From JAENVU01 sp038250905 (GTDB lineage: Bacteria > Actinomycetota > Acidimicrobiia > IMCC26256 > JAENVU01): DNA of 64,000 bases. Of the stretch, positions 33,353 to 41,339 are shown in pieces (position 1 is the first letter of the stretch; each line of letters begins with the position of its first letter). The stretch is from contig JBBSBV010000007.1 of assembly GCA_038250905.1 (NCBI GenBank), positions 61,726 through 125,725 on the forward strand, read 5' to 3'. The translations under genes and the position numbers were made by a program. The notes under the pieces were generated by a model that did not search any database, was not told the DNA's origin, and was given only the letters and a program-made list of their open reading frames with translations.

Positions 33353-34115
33353 CCGCAGCACCGGCAAGGAAGACGCGATTACCCGCGAGCCGGCAGTGGA
33401 GTGCGCCGCCTCGCGGTGAGGCCTGGTGGGCGACGAGGTCGGTGCGGTCGAGCTTGGCCGCCCAATAGGGCACGAGGGTGCAGTGCGCGCTGCCGGTGAC
33501 GGGGTCCTCGTCGATGCCCGCGCCGGGGACGAACACACGGGAGACGATGTGCGCCTCGTCGACGTCTGACGGTGCGGTCACGATCACGGCGCCGCTCCCG
33601 ATCGGGGCGAGCAGTGCGAAGTCGGGCTGCAACCCGCGCACGTCGGCGGCCGACGCGACTTCGACGACCAACCACCGGTTCGCCGACTCGGAGACGGCGA
33701 CCGCGTCGGTCAGGCCGAGCGCCGCCAGCAATCCGTTGGGAGTTTCGCACGGAACCGGCGCGGCGGCCGGGAAGTCCATCTCGATCCGGTCACCCGCGCG
33801 GGTGCACGTGAGCACGCCCGACATCGTGTGGAACGCGACCCGGGTCTCGGTGGCGTCCGACGAGAACAGCACGTGGGCCGACGCGAGGGTGGCGTGACCG
33901 CACAACTCGATCTCGCGCGTCGGGGTGAACCAGCGCAGGTCGTAGTCGCCGTCGGCCCGGGGGACCAGGAACGCGGTCTCGGAGATGTTCAGCTCGAACG
34001 CGAGCGACTGCATCCACTCGGGGTCGGCGGCCGCGTCGAGCACGCAGACCCCGGCGGGGTTCCCGCGGAACGCAACGTCGGTGAACGCGTCGACCCAGAC
34101 CAACGGTGTGCTCAT
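33321..34115 (-). CDS. PhzF family isomerase/epimerase
   Basis: The 264-residue protein has the two-lobed PhzF fold signatures: VDAFTDVAFRGNPAGVCVL at the N terminus, NISETAFL with the catalytic Glu46, and GIDEDPVTGSAHC in the second lobe. PhzF of phenazine synthesis is an isomerase, but most relatives have unknown substrates. ATG 34115 is supported by TAGGTT eight bases upstream. The 3' end overlaps the convergent membrane protein gene. Confidence 0.88.
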   Translation of the reverse strand: MSTPLVWVDAFTDVAFRGNPAGVCVLDAAADPEWMQSLAFELNISETAFLVPRADGDYDLRWFTPTREIELCGHATLASAHVLFSSDATETRVAFHTMSGVLTCTRAGDRIEMDFPAAAPVPCETPNGLLAALGLTDAVAVSESANRWLVVEVASAADVRGLQPDFALLAPIGSGAVIVTAPSDVDEAHIVSRVFVPGAGIDEDPVTGSAHCTLVPYWAAKLDRTDLVAHQASPRGGALHCRLAGNRVFLAGAAVTVLRADIEV

Positions 34116-34123
34116 GGGTCGAG

Positions 34124-34129
34124 AACCTA
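34124..34129 (-). promoter_or_regulatory. -10 element of a leaderless promoter for phzF
   Basis: TAGGTT on the minus strand ends eight bases before ATG 34115. No ribosome site is present. Confidence 0.5.
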
Positions 34130-34157
34130 GAGCGAGCGCGACCACACCGCGAGCGAG

Positions 34158-34565
34158 TTACTCGATGACGATGAGGACGTCGCCGGCACTGACGGTGTCG
34201 CCGCCGGCCACGCGGATGTCCTTGACCGTCCCGGCCTGCTCGGCGCTGATGTGGTTCTCCATCTTCATCGCCTCGAGCACGAGCACCGACTGGCCGGACT
34301 CGACCGCGTCGCCGACTTCGACGGTGACCTTCACGATGGTGCCCTGCATCGGCGCGGTGATGGTGCCGTTGCCGCCGGAGCCCGACGACGACGCCGCCTT
34401 GGGCCTGGGCGCCTTTCGGGCACCGCCGCCACCCGCGGGCGCGGCACCGACGAAGCCCTCGGGCAGCAGTGCCTTGACCTCGAACTTCCGGCCGTTGACC
34501 TCGACCGTCATCTCCTGCGCGGTGGGCGCCTCGGGCGCGGTGCCCGGCCGGCCGGAGTCCGACAC
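34158..34565 (-). CDS. accB: Biotin carboxyl carrier domain of acyl-CoA carboxylase, separated from the carboxylase by a TAG codon
   Basis: The 135-residue product ends in a biotinyl domain (APMQGTIVKVTVEVGD, then EAMKMENH with the biotin-accepting Lys). Before it, TVEVNGRKFEVKAL resembles the start of the linker/BT region of fused alpha subunits. The frame continues upstream without a break as EEVDLSGLV up to the TAG that ends the biotin carboxylase, in the same frame. So this may be the C-terminal part of one fused gene cut by a nonsense codon. GTG 34565 is the first conventional start. CTG 34577 follows GAAGAGG at better spacing. Confidence 0.8.
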   Translation of the reverse strand: MSDSGRPGTAPEAPTAQEMTVEVNGRKFEVKALLPEGFVGAAPAGGGGARKAPRPKAASSSGSGGNGTITAPMQGTIVKVTVEVGDAVESGQSVLVLEAMKMENHISAEQAGTVKDIRVAGGDTVSAGDVLIVIE

Positions 34566-34589
34566 CAGGCCGCTCAGGTCGACCTCTTC

Positions 34590-35912
34590 CTAGAGCCAGC
34601 GGGTGGAATGGGTCCCGGCCGCGAAGTCGGGATGCGCAAGGACGAGTTCGGCCGCGGGCACCGTGGTGTGGATTCCCTCGACGTGCAGTTCGCCCATGGC
34701 GCGCAACATGCGGTGCCGGGCGCGGTCGCGGTCGGGGGCCCAGACGACGAGCTTGCCGACGAGGTTGTCGTAGTACTGCGAGATGGTGTCGCCGGCTTCG
34801 TAGCCGCCGTCCCACCGCACGCCGGGGCCCGACGGGATGTCGAGCGCGGAGAGCGTGCCGGGGGAGGGCAGGAACCCCTTGGCGCAGTTCTCGGCGTTGA
34901 TACGGACCTCGATCGAGTGACCGCGGCGGACGATGTCGCCCTGGCCGAACGACAACGGCTCGCCCGACGCGACGCGGATCTGCTCGGCGACGAGGTCGAG
35001 CTGGGTGACCATCTCGGTCACGCAGTGCTCTACCTGGAGCCGGGTGTTCATCTCGAGGAAGTAGAACTCGCCGTCCTGGTACAGCATCTCGACCGTGCCG
35101 GCATTCACGTACCCGGTGGACTGCGCCACCTGCACGGCCGACTCGCCCATGGCGCGGCGAATGTCTTCGGTGAGGCCGGGTGCCGGCGACTCCTCGACGA
35201 GCTTCTGGTGGCGCCGCTGCACGGAGCAGTCGCGCTCACCGAGCCACACCGCGTTGCCGTGGGTGTCGGCGAAGATCTGGACCTCGATGTGGCGGGGCCG
35301 GGTGAGGTACTTCTCGAGGTAGGCCTCGGACCGGCCGAAGAACGCCAGCGCCTCACGGGCTGCGGAGTCGAGGGCCGACTGCGCGCTCTCGGCATCGTGG
35401 ACGACCTTCATGCCCTTGCCGCCGCCGCCGTACGCGGCCTTGATCGCGACGGGCCATCCGACCTGTTCGCCGAACGCGATCACGTCGTCGACGCTCGTGA
35501 TCTCCTCGAGCGTTCCCGGGACGCTCGCCACGCCACCGCGGGCGGCGGCCTTGCGGGCCGAGATCTTGTCGCCCATGACGTCGATCGCCTCGGGCGGTGG
35601 GCCGATCCAGGCGACGCCACGCGAGGTGATCTCGCGGGCGAAGTCGGCGTTCTCGGCGTAGAAGCCGTAACCGGGGTGCACGCCGTCGGCGCCGGAGCGC
35701 TCGATGACGTCGAGGATGGCCTCCGTGTTGAGGTAGCTCTCCGCTGCGGTCTGACCGCCGAGCGCGTAGGCCTCGTCGGCGTAGCGGGTGTGGAGCGCGT
35801 CACGGTCGAGCTCCGAGTACACCGCCACCGTGGTGATCCCCAGCTCACGACACGTGCGCATCACCCGCACGGCGATCTCGCCGCGGTTGGCGATCAGGAT
35901 CTTCTGGAGCAC
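34590..35912 (-). CDS. accC: Biotin carboxylase subunit of acyl-CoA carboxylase
   Basis: The 440-residue ATP-grasp enzyme carboxylates biotin with bicarbonate. It has KILIANRGEIAVRV at the start, GGGGKGMKVV, EMNTRLQVEH and the catalytic RVASGEPL region. In most Actinomycetota the alpha subunit (AccA3 type, about 600 residues) is a fusion with BCCP. Here the protein stops with TRWL just before TAG, and the frame then reads EEVDLSGLV into the BCCP. GTG 35912 is the start. It is divergent from birA, whose product biotinylates the BCCP. Confidence 0.92.
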   Translation of the reverse strand: MLQKILIANRGEIAVRVMRTCRELGITTVAVYSELDRDALHTRYADEAYALGGQTAAESYLNTEAILDVIERSGADGVHPGYGFYAENADFAREITSRGVAWIGPPPEAIDVMGDKISARKAAARGGVASVPGTLEEITSVDDVIAFGEQVGWPVAIKAAYGGGGKGMKVVHDAESAQSALDSAAREALAFFGRSEAYLEKYLTRPRHIEVQIFADTHGNAVWLGERDCSVQRRHQKLVEESPAPGLTEDIRRAMGESAVQVAQSTGYVNAGTVEMLYQDGEFYFLEMNTRLQVEHCVTEMVTQLDLVAEQIRVASGEPLSFGQGDIVRRGHSIEVRINAENCAKGFLPSPGTLSALDIPSGPGVRWDGGYEAGDTISQYYDNLVGKLVVWAPDRDRARHRMLRAMGELHVEGIHTTVPAAELVLAHPDFAAGTHSTRWL

Positions 35913-35946
35913 GGATTCCCCCGTTTGGCCCGGTGACAGAACGCCG

Positions 35947-35953
35947 TATCCTA
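35947..35953. promoter_or_regulatory. Symmetric -10 shared by birA (+) and accC (-)
   Basis: TATCCTA reads as TATCCT on the plus strand, seven bases before GTG 35960 of birA, and as TAGGAT on the minus strand, 35 bases before GTG 35912 of accC. One site could thus open for both directions. Confidence 0.45.
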
Positions 35954-35959
35954 CGGGCC

Positions 35960-36697
35960 GTGGCGATGCCCGAGGCCAGTCCGACCGTCTTCGGCGCCGT
36001 GCACTGGGTCTCCGAGATCGACTCCACGAACCGGTACCTGCTCGACGAGGCCCGCGGGGGTGCGCCGGCCGGCCTCGTGGTGGTGGCCGATCACCAGACC
36101 GCGGGCCGGGGTCGCCTCGGCCGCACCTGGGTCGCGCCGCCGGGCGCGTCGCTGCTGATGAGCGTGTTGTTGCGCCCGTCGATCCCCGTCGACCGGCGTC
36201 ACGTGCTGGTCATGACCGCCGGTCTGGCCATGGCCGAGGCGGTGGAGTCCGAGACCGGCGTCGTCGCCGGGCTCAAGTGGCCGAACGACCTGCTGGTGGG
36301 CGACCGCAAACTCGCGGGGATCCTGGCCGAGGCCACCGGCGACGCGCTCGTGATCGGTATCGGGGTCAACCTCGACTGGACCGATGTGCCGGCCGATCTC
36401 GCGGCCATCGCCACGGCGTGCAATCTCGAAGGTGGCCGCCCGACCTCACGGGAGGCGGTGGTGCAGGCGTTCCTCGACGGGTATACGGCCCGCCTCTCGG
36501 ACCTCGACCGGGCTCGCCACGACTACGAGCAGCGGCTGCTCACGCTCGGGCGCCACGTACGGGTGGAGCAGTCGACGGGGATGCTGCACGGCACGGCGCG
36601 GGCGGTCGACCCCTCGGGCCACCTCGTCCTCGACCTCGACGACGGCACGCGGGCCACGGTCGCGGTCGGCGACGTGGTGCACCTGCGCGAGGTGTAG
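35960..36697 (+). CDS. birA: Biotin-[acetyl-CoA-carboxylase] ligase
   Basis: The 245-residue protein attaches biotin to carrier lysines. It has STNRYLLDEA, the biotin-binding loop AGRGRLGRTW, KWPNDLLVGDRKLAGIL and a C-terminal SH3-like domain ending in DVVHLREV. There is no N-terminal DNA-binding domain, so it is a class I ligase and not a repressor. GTG 35960 is preferred over GTG 35933 because of TATCCT seven bases upstream. It lies next to its likely substrate genes accC-BCCP, in divergent orientation. Confidence 0.93.
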   Translation: MAMPEASPTVFGAVHWVSEIDSTNRYLLDEARGGAPAGLVVVADHQTAGRGRLGRTWVAPPGASLLMSVLLRPSIPVDRRHVLVMTAGLAMAEAVESETGVVAGLKWPNDLLVGDRKLAGILAEATGDALVIGIGVNLDWTDVPADLAAIATACNLEGGRPTSREAVVQAFLDGYTARLSDLDRARHDYEQRLLTLGRHVRVEQSTGMLHGTARAVDPSGHLVLDLDDGTRATVAVGDVVHLREV

Positions 36698-36710
36698 TCA
36701 CGCCGGCGTG

Positions 36711-37646
36711 TCAACCGTGCGGTTCGAGGTGGGCCAGCTCGCGCAGACTCGCGATGCGCTCCGAGAGCAGCAGCGGCCCGAGGCCGGCACCGTGCCTGCG
36801 GGGGGTGGCGTCGGCCCCGACGACGAGGGACTCCGGGACCTCGATCCACAGGGGTGCGGTTGCGGTGGTGATCGACGTGACGGTGGCGGGGTCTGCCGCG
36901 AGTCGTTCGAGCGCCCGCACCAACGACGCGGGATTGCGACAGACCGCCATCGCGGCCGCGTCGCGCTGCCGGCCTTCGTCGCGCAAGGCCCAGGTCTGGA
37001 GGCGAACCGCGAGCCATCGGTTCGGCGCGCCGAAGATGGCGGTGGAACTCGCGTCCACCTTGGCGAGCGCGCTGCCGGTGAGCGCGGCGGTCCACGTGGC
37101 CATCGCGACATCCCAACTCGCGACCCGGGTGATCTCGTAGGCGAGCACCGCTTCGAGCTCGTCGCGCGACAGGGTGTCGACCAACCCGGTGGTGACCCCG
37201 ATGACGGTGGCATCCGGTTTGGTGCCGACGCCGTACGAGTTGGGCGCCGGATCGTCCACCACGCCGAACCGGGGCGTCGGGATCCCCGCGGCGATCGCGA
37301 GACCGTCGAGCAGGTTGCGCACTCGCGGGAGGGTGTCAGGGTCGACGAACGTGGTGTGGGTGTCGGCGAGGATCTGGGCCTCGAGGCGCCGCCGCAGGGT
37401 CGGGATACGGACCACCGCGACGATCCCGCCCACCACCGCCGAGACCACGATGATCGCGAGTGCGCCGATACCGAGGTACTTCAGGTCGTCCAACGAATCC
37501 GGCAAGCTGTCGGCGTGGGCCAGGATCCAGATGACGATCACGACGCCGGTGACGGTCGCGCCGATCACGGCCGCGATGCAGTAGTTGACCACCGCCAGCA
37601 GGATCAGGGTACCGATGCGAGCGCGGTTGCGCGCTTCGTCGATCAC
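36711..37646 (-). CDS. M48/HtpX-like membrane protein with lost zinc motif (pseudo-protease)
   Basis: The 311-residue protein has two N-terminal membrane helices (about residues 12-42 and 57-80) and an M48-like domain: TLPRVRNLLDGLAIAAGIPTPRFGVVDD and the segment before the active site, LSRDELEAVLAYEITRV. The HExxH zinc motif is replaced by Tyr170-Glu-Ile-Thr-Arg174, and the later acidic ligand is not found. So it should not bind zinc as a protease. GTG 37646 lies three bases after the aminotransferase stop, so it is in an operon with pabC. Confidence 0.72.
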   Translation of the reverse strand: MIDEARNRARIGTLILLAVVNYCIAAVIGATVTGVVIVIWILAHADSLPDSLDDLKYLGIGALAIIVVSAVVGGIVAVVRIPTLRRRLEAQILADTHTTFVDPDTLPRVRNLLDGLAIAAGIPTPRFGVVDDPAPNSYGVGTKPDATVIGVTTGLVDTLSRDELEAVLAYEITRVASWDVAMATWTAALTGSALAKVDASSTAIFGAPNRWLAVRLQTWALRDEGRQRDAAAMAVCRNPASLVRALERLAADPATVTSITTATAPLWIEVPESLVVGADATPRRHGAGLGPLLLSERIASLRELAHLEPHG

Positions 37647-37649
37647 CGG

Positions 37650-38486
37650 TCAGGGATCCAGATCACGGGCGACGAGGTCGGTGAAGGCCAACGCGAGCCG
37701 GGTCGTGATCGGGCCCGGCGCGGCGGGGAGCGCGGTGCCGTCGACCGATGCGATGGCCTGGACCTCGCGGGTGGTGGAGGAGAGGAAGGCTTCGTCGGCA
37801 GTGGCCAGCGCCGTGATCGGGCAGGCGGTCTCCTCGACCTCGATGCCGATCCGAGCCGCGACTTCGAGCACCAGGGCGCGCGTGACGCCGAGGAGGCAGC
37901 CGGAGTCGGCCGGGGGAGTGACGACCGCGCCGTCGTGCACGACGAACACGTTGGAGCCGGTGGCCTCGCACAGTTCGTCGCGGGTGTTGGGGAAGATCGC
38001 CTCGCTCGCGCCGTGCTCGTGCGCGTGGGCGAGGGCCCGCACATTCTCCGCGTAGGAGATGGTCTTCAACCCCGCAGTTGCGCCGCGTTCGTTGCGGGGC
38101 CACGGGACGGTGACGACCGCCGCGGTGGGTGGCCAGGGGGTCACTGCGCTCGCGGCCACGATCACGGTGGGCGCGACGTCGGCCCGTTCGGATCCGAGGG
38201 GGGCGGGACCGCCCGTGATCGTGATCCGCAGCCGGGCTTCGGCGAGATCGTTGGCGCGCAGGACCGCGTCGGCCTGCTCGCGGAGCGGTCCCGCCTCCGG
38301 CACCCGCAGTCCGAGTCCGGCCGCCGACCGGGCGAGGCGGTCGAGGTGACGCGTCCACGCGAACGGGATGCCGCCGTAGACGCGCATCGTCTCGAACACG
38401 CCGTCGCCGACGAGGAGGCCGTGGTCGAGCGGCGAGATCCGCAACTCGTCGGCCCCCCCGAGCTCGCCGTTCACGCAGACGATCAC
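37650..38486 (-). CDS. pabC: Class IV aminotransferase, 4-amino-4-deoxychorismate lyase type
   Basis: The 278-residue PLP enzyme has DHGLLVGDGVFETMRVYGG, a PLP-lysine region GLKTISYAENV, SGCLLGVTRALV and SSTTREVQAI, typical of fold-type IV. PabB is directly upstream on the same strand, so the aminodeoxychorismate lyase function (p-aminobenzoate for folate) is most likely. A branched-chain or D-amino-acid aminotransferase cannot be excluded. GTG 38486 gives VIVCVNGEL at the start. GTG 38516 is an alternative. Confidence 0.8.
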   Translation of the reverse strand: MIVCVNGELGGADELRISPLDHGLLVGDGVFETMRVYGGIPFAWTRHLDRLARSAAGLGLRVPEAGPLREQADAVLRANDLAEARLRITITGGPAPLGSERADVAPTVIVAASAVTPWPPTAAVVTVPWPRNERGATAGLKTISYAENVRALAHAHEHGASEAIFPNTRDELCEATGSNVFVVHDGAVVTPPADSGCLLGVTRALVLEVAARIGIEVEETACPITALATADEAFLSSTTREVQAIASVDGTALPAAPGPITTRLALAFTDLVARDLDP

Positions 38487-38541
38487 GCCGTGACCTGAGA
38501 CGCGGCGTCCGGCCACGCCGGATCCGGCAACGCGGCGGCTT

Positions 38542-39744
38542 TCACGACTGCAGTGCCGCGACCGCGGCCTCGCGCCGCTCGCCCGCGAGGTTCAGGAGGC
38601 GCGCCGCCTTGAGTTCGGTCTCGGCCCATTCGGCGGCCGGGTCGGAATCGATGGTGATGCCCGCGCCGACGCCGAACGTGGTGGCCGACGGGGTGCAGGT
38701 GAACGTCCGGATCGCGACCGCCAGATCGGCGCGGGCGGCGTCGACGTCGATCCAGCCGATCGCCCCGCAGTACACGCCGCGGCGGACCGGTTCGAGGTCC
38801 TCGATCACCTGCATGACCCGGGGCTTCGGCGCCCCGGTGATCGACGCGGGCGGGAATGTGGCGCGGAGCAGGGCACCGATCCCGACCTCCGGCCGCAGCT
38901 CGCCGGTCACGGTGCTCACGAGGTGGACGAGTCCGGGGTGCGTCTCCACCCGACACAGCTCGGGTACCGCGATCGAACCGGGCTCGCACACACGACCGAG
39001 GTCGTTGCGGGCGAGGTCGACGATCATCACGTTCTCGGCCCGGTCCTTCTCGCTCGACCGCAGTGGGGTCGCGCGCGCCGCGGTGCCCTTGATCGGCCGG
39101 GTCTCCACCCGCCGCCCGTCGACGCGCAGGAACCGCTCCGGCGACGCCGAGACGATGCCGAGGCCCCGACCGTCCCGCCAGAACATCGCGTGCGGTGCGG
39201 GGTTCCCGGTCTCGGTCGCCGACCACAGCCGCACCGGGTCGGTGGGCGGACCGGTGAGCCGACGGGTCAGGTTCACCTGGTAGCAGTCGCCGGCCCGGAT
39301 CAGTTCGTGGACGGACCGGACCCGCTGCTCGTACTCCAGCCGACCGAGGCTGCTGGTCCATGCGGCGCTGGGGGACGGGACCTCGACCGGGACCGGGTTC
39401 GCCAGCGCGTGGTCGAGGGCGCGGCGCTCGGCGCCACTGCCGAACAGCTCCACGTCGCCGCCGGCCCGGATCTCGGCGCGCGCCGCGAAGCGGACGAACC
39501 CGAGGTCGGCGAGGTCCGGATCCGCCGCGGTGCAGGGGTCGACCCGCTCCACGGTGCGCCCGAGGTCGTACCCCGCGTACCCGGCCCACCAGCCCTCATC
39601 CATCCGATCGAGCGCGGCCAGATCGCCCGATCCGAGACCGATCGCGTCGAGGGCGCCGGCCGCGACCACCGTGCGGTCGCCGTCGCGGACGACCGTCGCC
39701 GGGAGCGCGGCCGGGAGCGCGGCGAGCACGGGGCCGAGGGACAT
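38542..39744 (-). CDS. pabB: Aminodeoxychorismate synthase component I
   Basis: The 400-residue chorismate-binding enzyme has the PabB-type motif TRPIKGT with Lys219, where anthranilate synthases have Ala. It further has SPERFLRV, DLARNDLGRVCEPGS and PPASITGAPK. It converts chorismate plus ammonia to aminodeoxychorismate for folate. The glutaminase subunit PabA is not in the window. The N-terminal part is shorter than in E. coli. ATG 39744 has TAGCCT seven bases upstream. Confidence 0.93.
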   Translation of the reverse strand: MSLGPVLAALPAALPATVVRDGDRTVVAAGALDAIGLGSGDLAALDRMDEGWWAGYAGYDLGRTVERVDPCTAADPDLADLGFVRFAARAEIRAGGDVELFGSGAERRALDHALANPVPVEVPSPSAAWTSSLGRLEYEQRVRSVHELIRAGDCYQVNLTRRLTGPPTDPVRLWSATETGNPAPHAMFWRDGRGLGIVSASPERFLRVDGRRVETRPIKGTAARATPLRSSEKDRAENVMIVDLARNDLGRVCEPGSIAVPELCRVETHPGLVHLVSTVTGELRPEVGIGALLRATFPPASITGAPKPRVMQVIEDLEPVRRGVYCGAIGWIDVDAARADLAVAIRTFTCTPSATTFGVGAGITIDSDPAAEWAETELKAARLLNLAGERREAAVAALQS

Positions 39745-39751
39745 CGGGCGC

Positions 39752-39757
39752 AGGCTA
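39752..39757 (-). promoter_or_regulatory. -10 element of a leaderless promoter for pabB
   Basis: TAGCCT on the minus strand ends seven bases before ATG 39744. No ribosome site is present. Confidence 0.55.
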
Positions 39758-39823
39758 GGTCAGCGCCCGGGCCTGTCCCCGTGGGGGTTTGGCGCGCGCC
39801 CCGAAAATCGTCCGCCCCGCCGC

Positions 39824-39829
39824 TACCAT
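39824..39829 (+). promoter_or_regulatory. -10 element of a promoter for the LCP gene
   Basis: TACCAT ends nine bases before GTG 39839, leaving room for a leader of one to three bases at most. Confidence 0.4.
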
Positions 39830-39838
39830 CGATGGGCC

Positions 39839-41266
39839 GTGGCTCTGACCCCCGCCTTCTGGCGTGTCTTCCGGCGTCGATTCGTCACCGCGTGCGCGGC
39901 TGCACTCGTGGTGATGGTCGCGACCGTCGTCGTCCTGAACTACAAGGTCAGCGACACGCTCGCCCGCACCAAGAAGATCAGCGGGCTCCACTTTCCCGAC
40001 GGTCCGGCCCAGGGGGGCAACTACCTCATCATCGGCTCCGATTCCCGCGCGTTCGTCGACAATGCGGCCGAGGCAAAGGCGTTCGGCTCCGCCCAATCGC
40101 AGACGGGCCAGCGGGCCGACGTGATGATGGTCCTGCACATCGATCCGGCGACCAAGAGCAACTTCCTCGTCTCCATCCCGCGGGACCTCCTGGTCAACTT
40201 CCCGGGTCAGGGCATCCGCCAGATCAACTCCGCGTTCGACTCCGTCGACGGGCCGCAGAAGGTGATCGACCTGCTCCGGGACGATTTCGCGGTGAACGTC
40301 CAGCATTACGTCCAGGTGAACTTCAAGGCCTTCATCAGCGTCGTGGACGCGATCGGGACCATCAACGTGCAGTTCGACAACCCGACACGCGACACGTTCT
40401 CGGGGCTCAACATCCCGAATCCCGGTTGCATCGCGCTCGACGGCAACACCGCGCTCGCCTTCGTCCGCTCGCGTCACATGGAAACGCTGAACCCGAAGAC
40501 GGGCCGATGGATCGACGCCAGTCCCCGAGCCGACCTCGACCGGATCGCCCGGCAGCAGGACTTCATCCGCAAGCTCGCCTCCAAGGCATCGGCGAGCGCA
40601 GGCCAGAACCCGCTCGACGCGATCAACATCGCGAACGCCGTGGTCCCCAAGCTCTCGGTCGACAAGCAGCTGACCTCGGACGACATCCTGCGGTTGGTCA
40701 AGACCTTCCGCAATGTCGACCCGAAGCAGCCGGGTGCGCTGGAGATGCAGACGCTCCCGGTGGTCCCCGCACCGAGCGACCGGAATCGCCTCGTGGTCGA
40801 CCAGGCCAAGGCCGACCCGGTGCTCGCCCGGCTGCGGGCCTTCGGCGACACCCCGACGACGGCCCCGGCGTCGATCGACCCCTCGTCGGTCACGGTCCAG
40901 GTACTCAACGGCACCAGCATCAACGGTGCCGCCGGAAAGGCACTGGCCCTGCTCCAGGAACGGTCGTTCTCACCGGGATCGCCGAGCGACGCGCCCAGCC
41001 CGGTAGCCAAGACCCAGGTGCGCTACGCCGTCGGTGCACTTGCCAAGGCCCAGTTGGTCGCGCGGTTCCTCGGTGGTGTGGGTGCCCTGATCGAGGACCC
41101 GACGCTCAAGGACGTGGACGTCAGCGTGGTCATCGGGACCGACTGGCGGGGCGTCCACGGCCAGGACAAGACCGTGAACGCGACGCCGACCACCACGGCG
41201 AAGGGGAGCGCGAAGGGGTCGAAGTCCTCGACCACCACGACCGCTCCGGCCGGCCCGGTCTGTTAG
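39839..41266 (+). CDS. LytR-CpsA-Psr family envelope glycopolymer ligase with LytR_C domain
   Basis: The 475-residue protein has one N-terminal membrane anchor (about residues 14-34), an external LCP domain with NYLIIGSDSR, the conserved RADVMMVLHIDP, SIPRDLLV, and ALAFVRSRH. A LytR_C domain follows (VTVQVLNGTSINGAAG ... VSVVIGTDW), then a Thr/Ser/Lys-rich tail. LCP enzymes transfer polyprenyl-linked glycopolymers to peptidoglycan. Its place before a nucleotide-sugar cluster and with WecA in the same window fits that job. Confidence 0.92.
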   Translation: MALTPAFWRVFRRRFVTACAAALVVMVATVVVLNYKVSDTLARTKKISGLHFPDGPAQGGNYLIIGSDSRAFVDNAAEAKAFGSAQSQTGQRADVMMVLHIDPATKSNFLVSIPRDLLVNFPGQGIRQINSAFDSVDGPQKVIDLLRDDFAVNVQHYVQVNFKAFISVVDAIGTINVQFDNPTRDTFSGLNIPNPGCIALDGNTALAFVRSRHMETLNPKTGRWIDASPRADLDRIARQQDFIRKLASKASASAGQNPLDAINIANAVVPKLSVDKQLTSDDILRLVKTFRNVDPKQPGALEMQTLPVVPAPSDRNRLVVDQAKADPVLARLRAFGDTPTTAPASIDPSSVTVQVLNGTSINGAAGKALALLQERSFSPGSPSDAPSPVAKTQVRYAVGALAKAQLVARFLGGVGALIEDPTLKDVDVSVVIGTDWRGVHGQDKTVNATPTTTAKGSAKGSKSSTTTTAPAGPVC

Positions 41267-41327
41267 CTCTCGGGCCCTCCGCCTCGGTCCGGGTGCCCGG
41301 GCTGCCAGAAGGGCGGTTCCGGGCCTC

Positions 41328-41333
41328 TAGAAT
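41328..41333 (+). promoter_or_regulatory. -10 element of a leaderless promoter for the RmlB-like gene
   Basis: TAGAAT ends six bases before ATG 41340 and no ribosome site is present. Confidence 0.55.
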
Positions 41334-41339
41334 CTCCTG

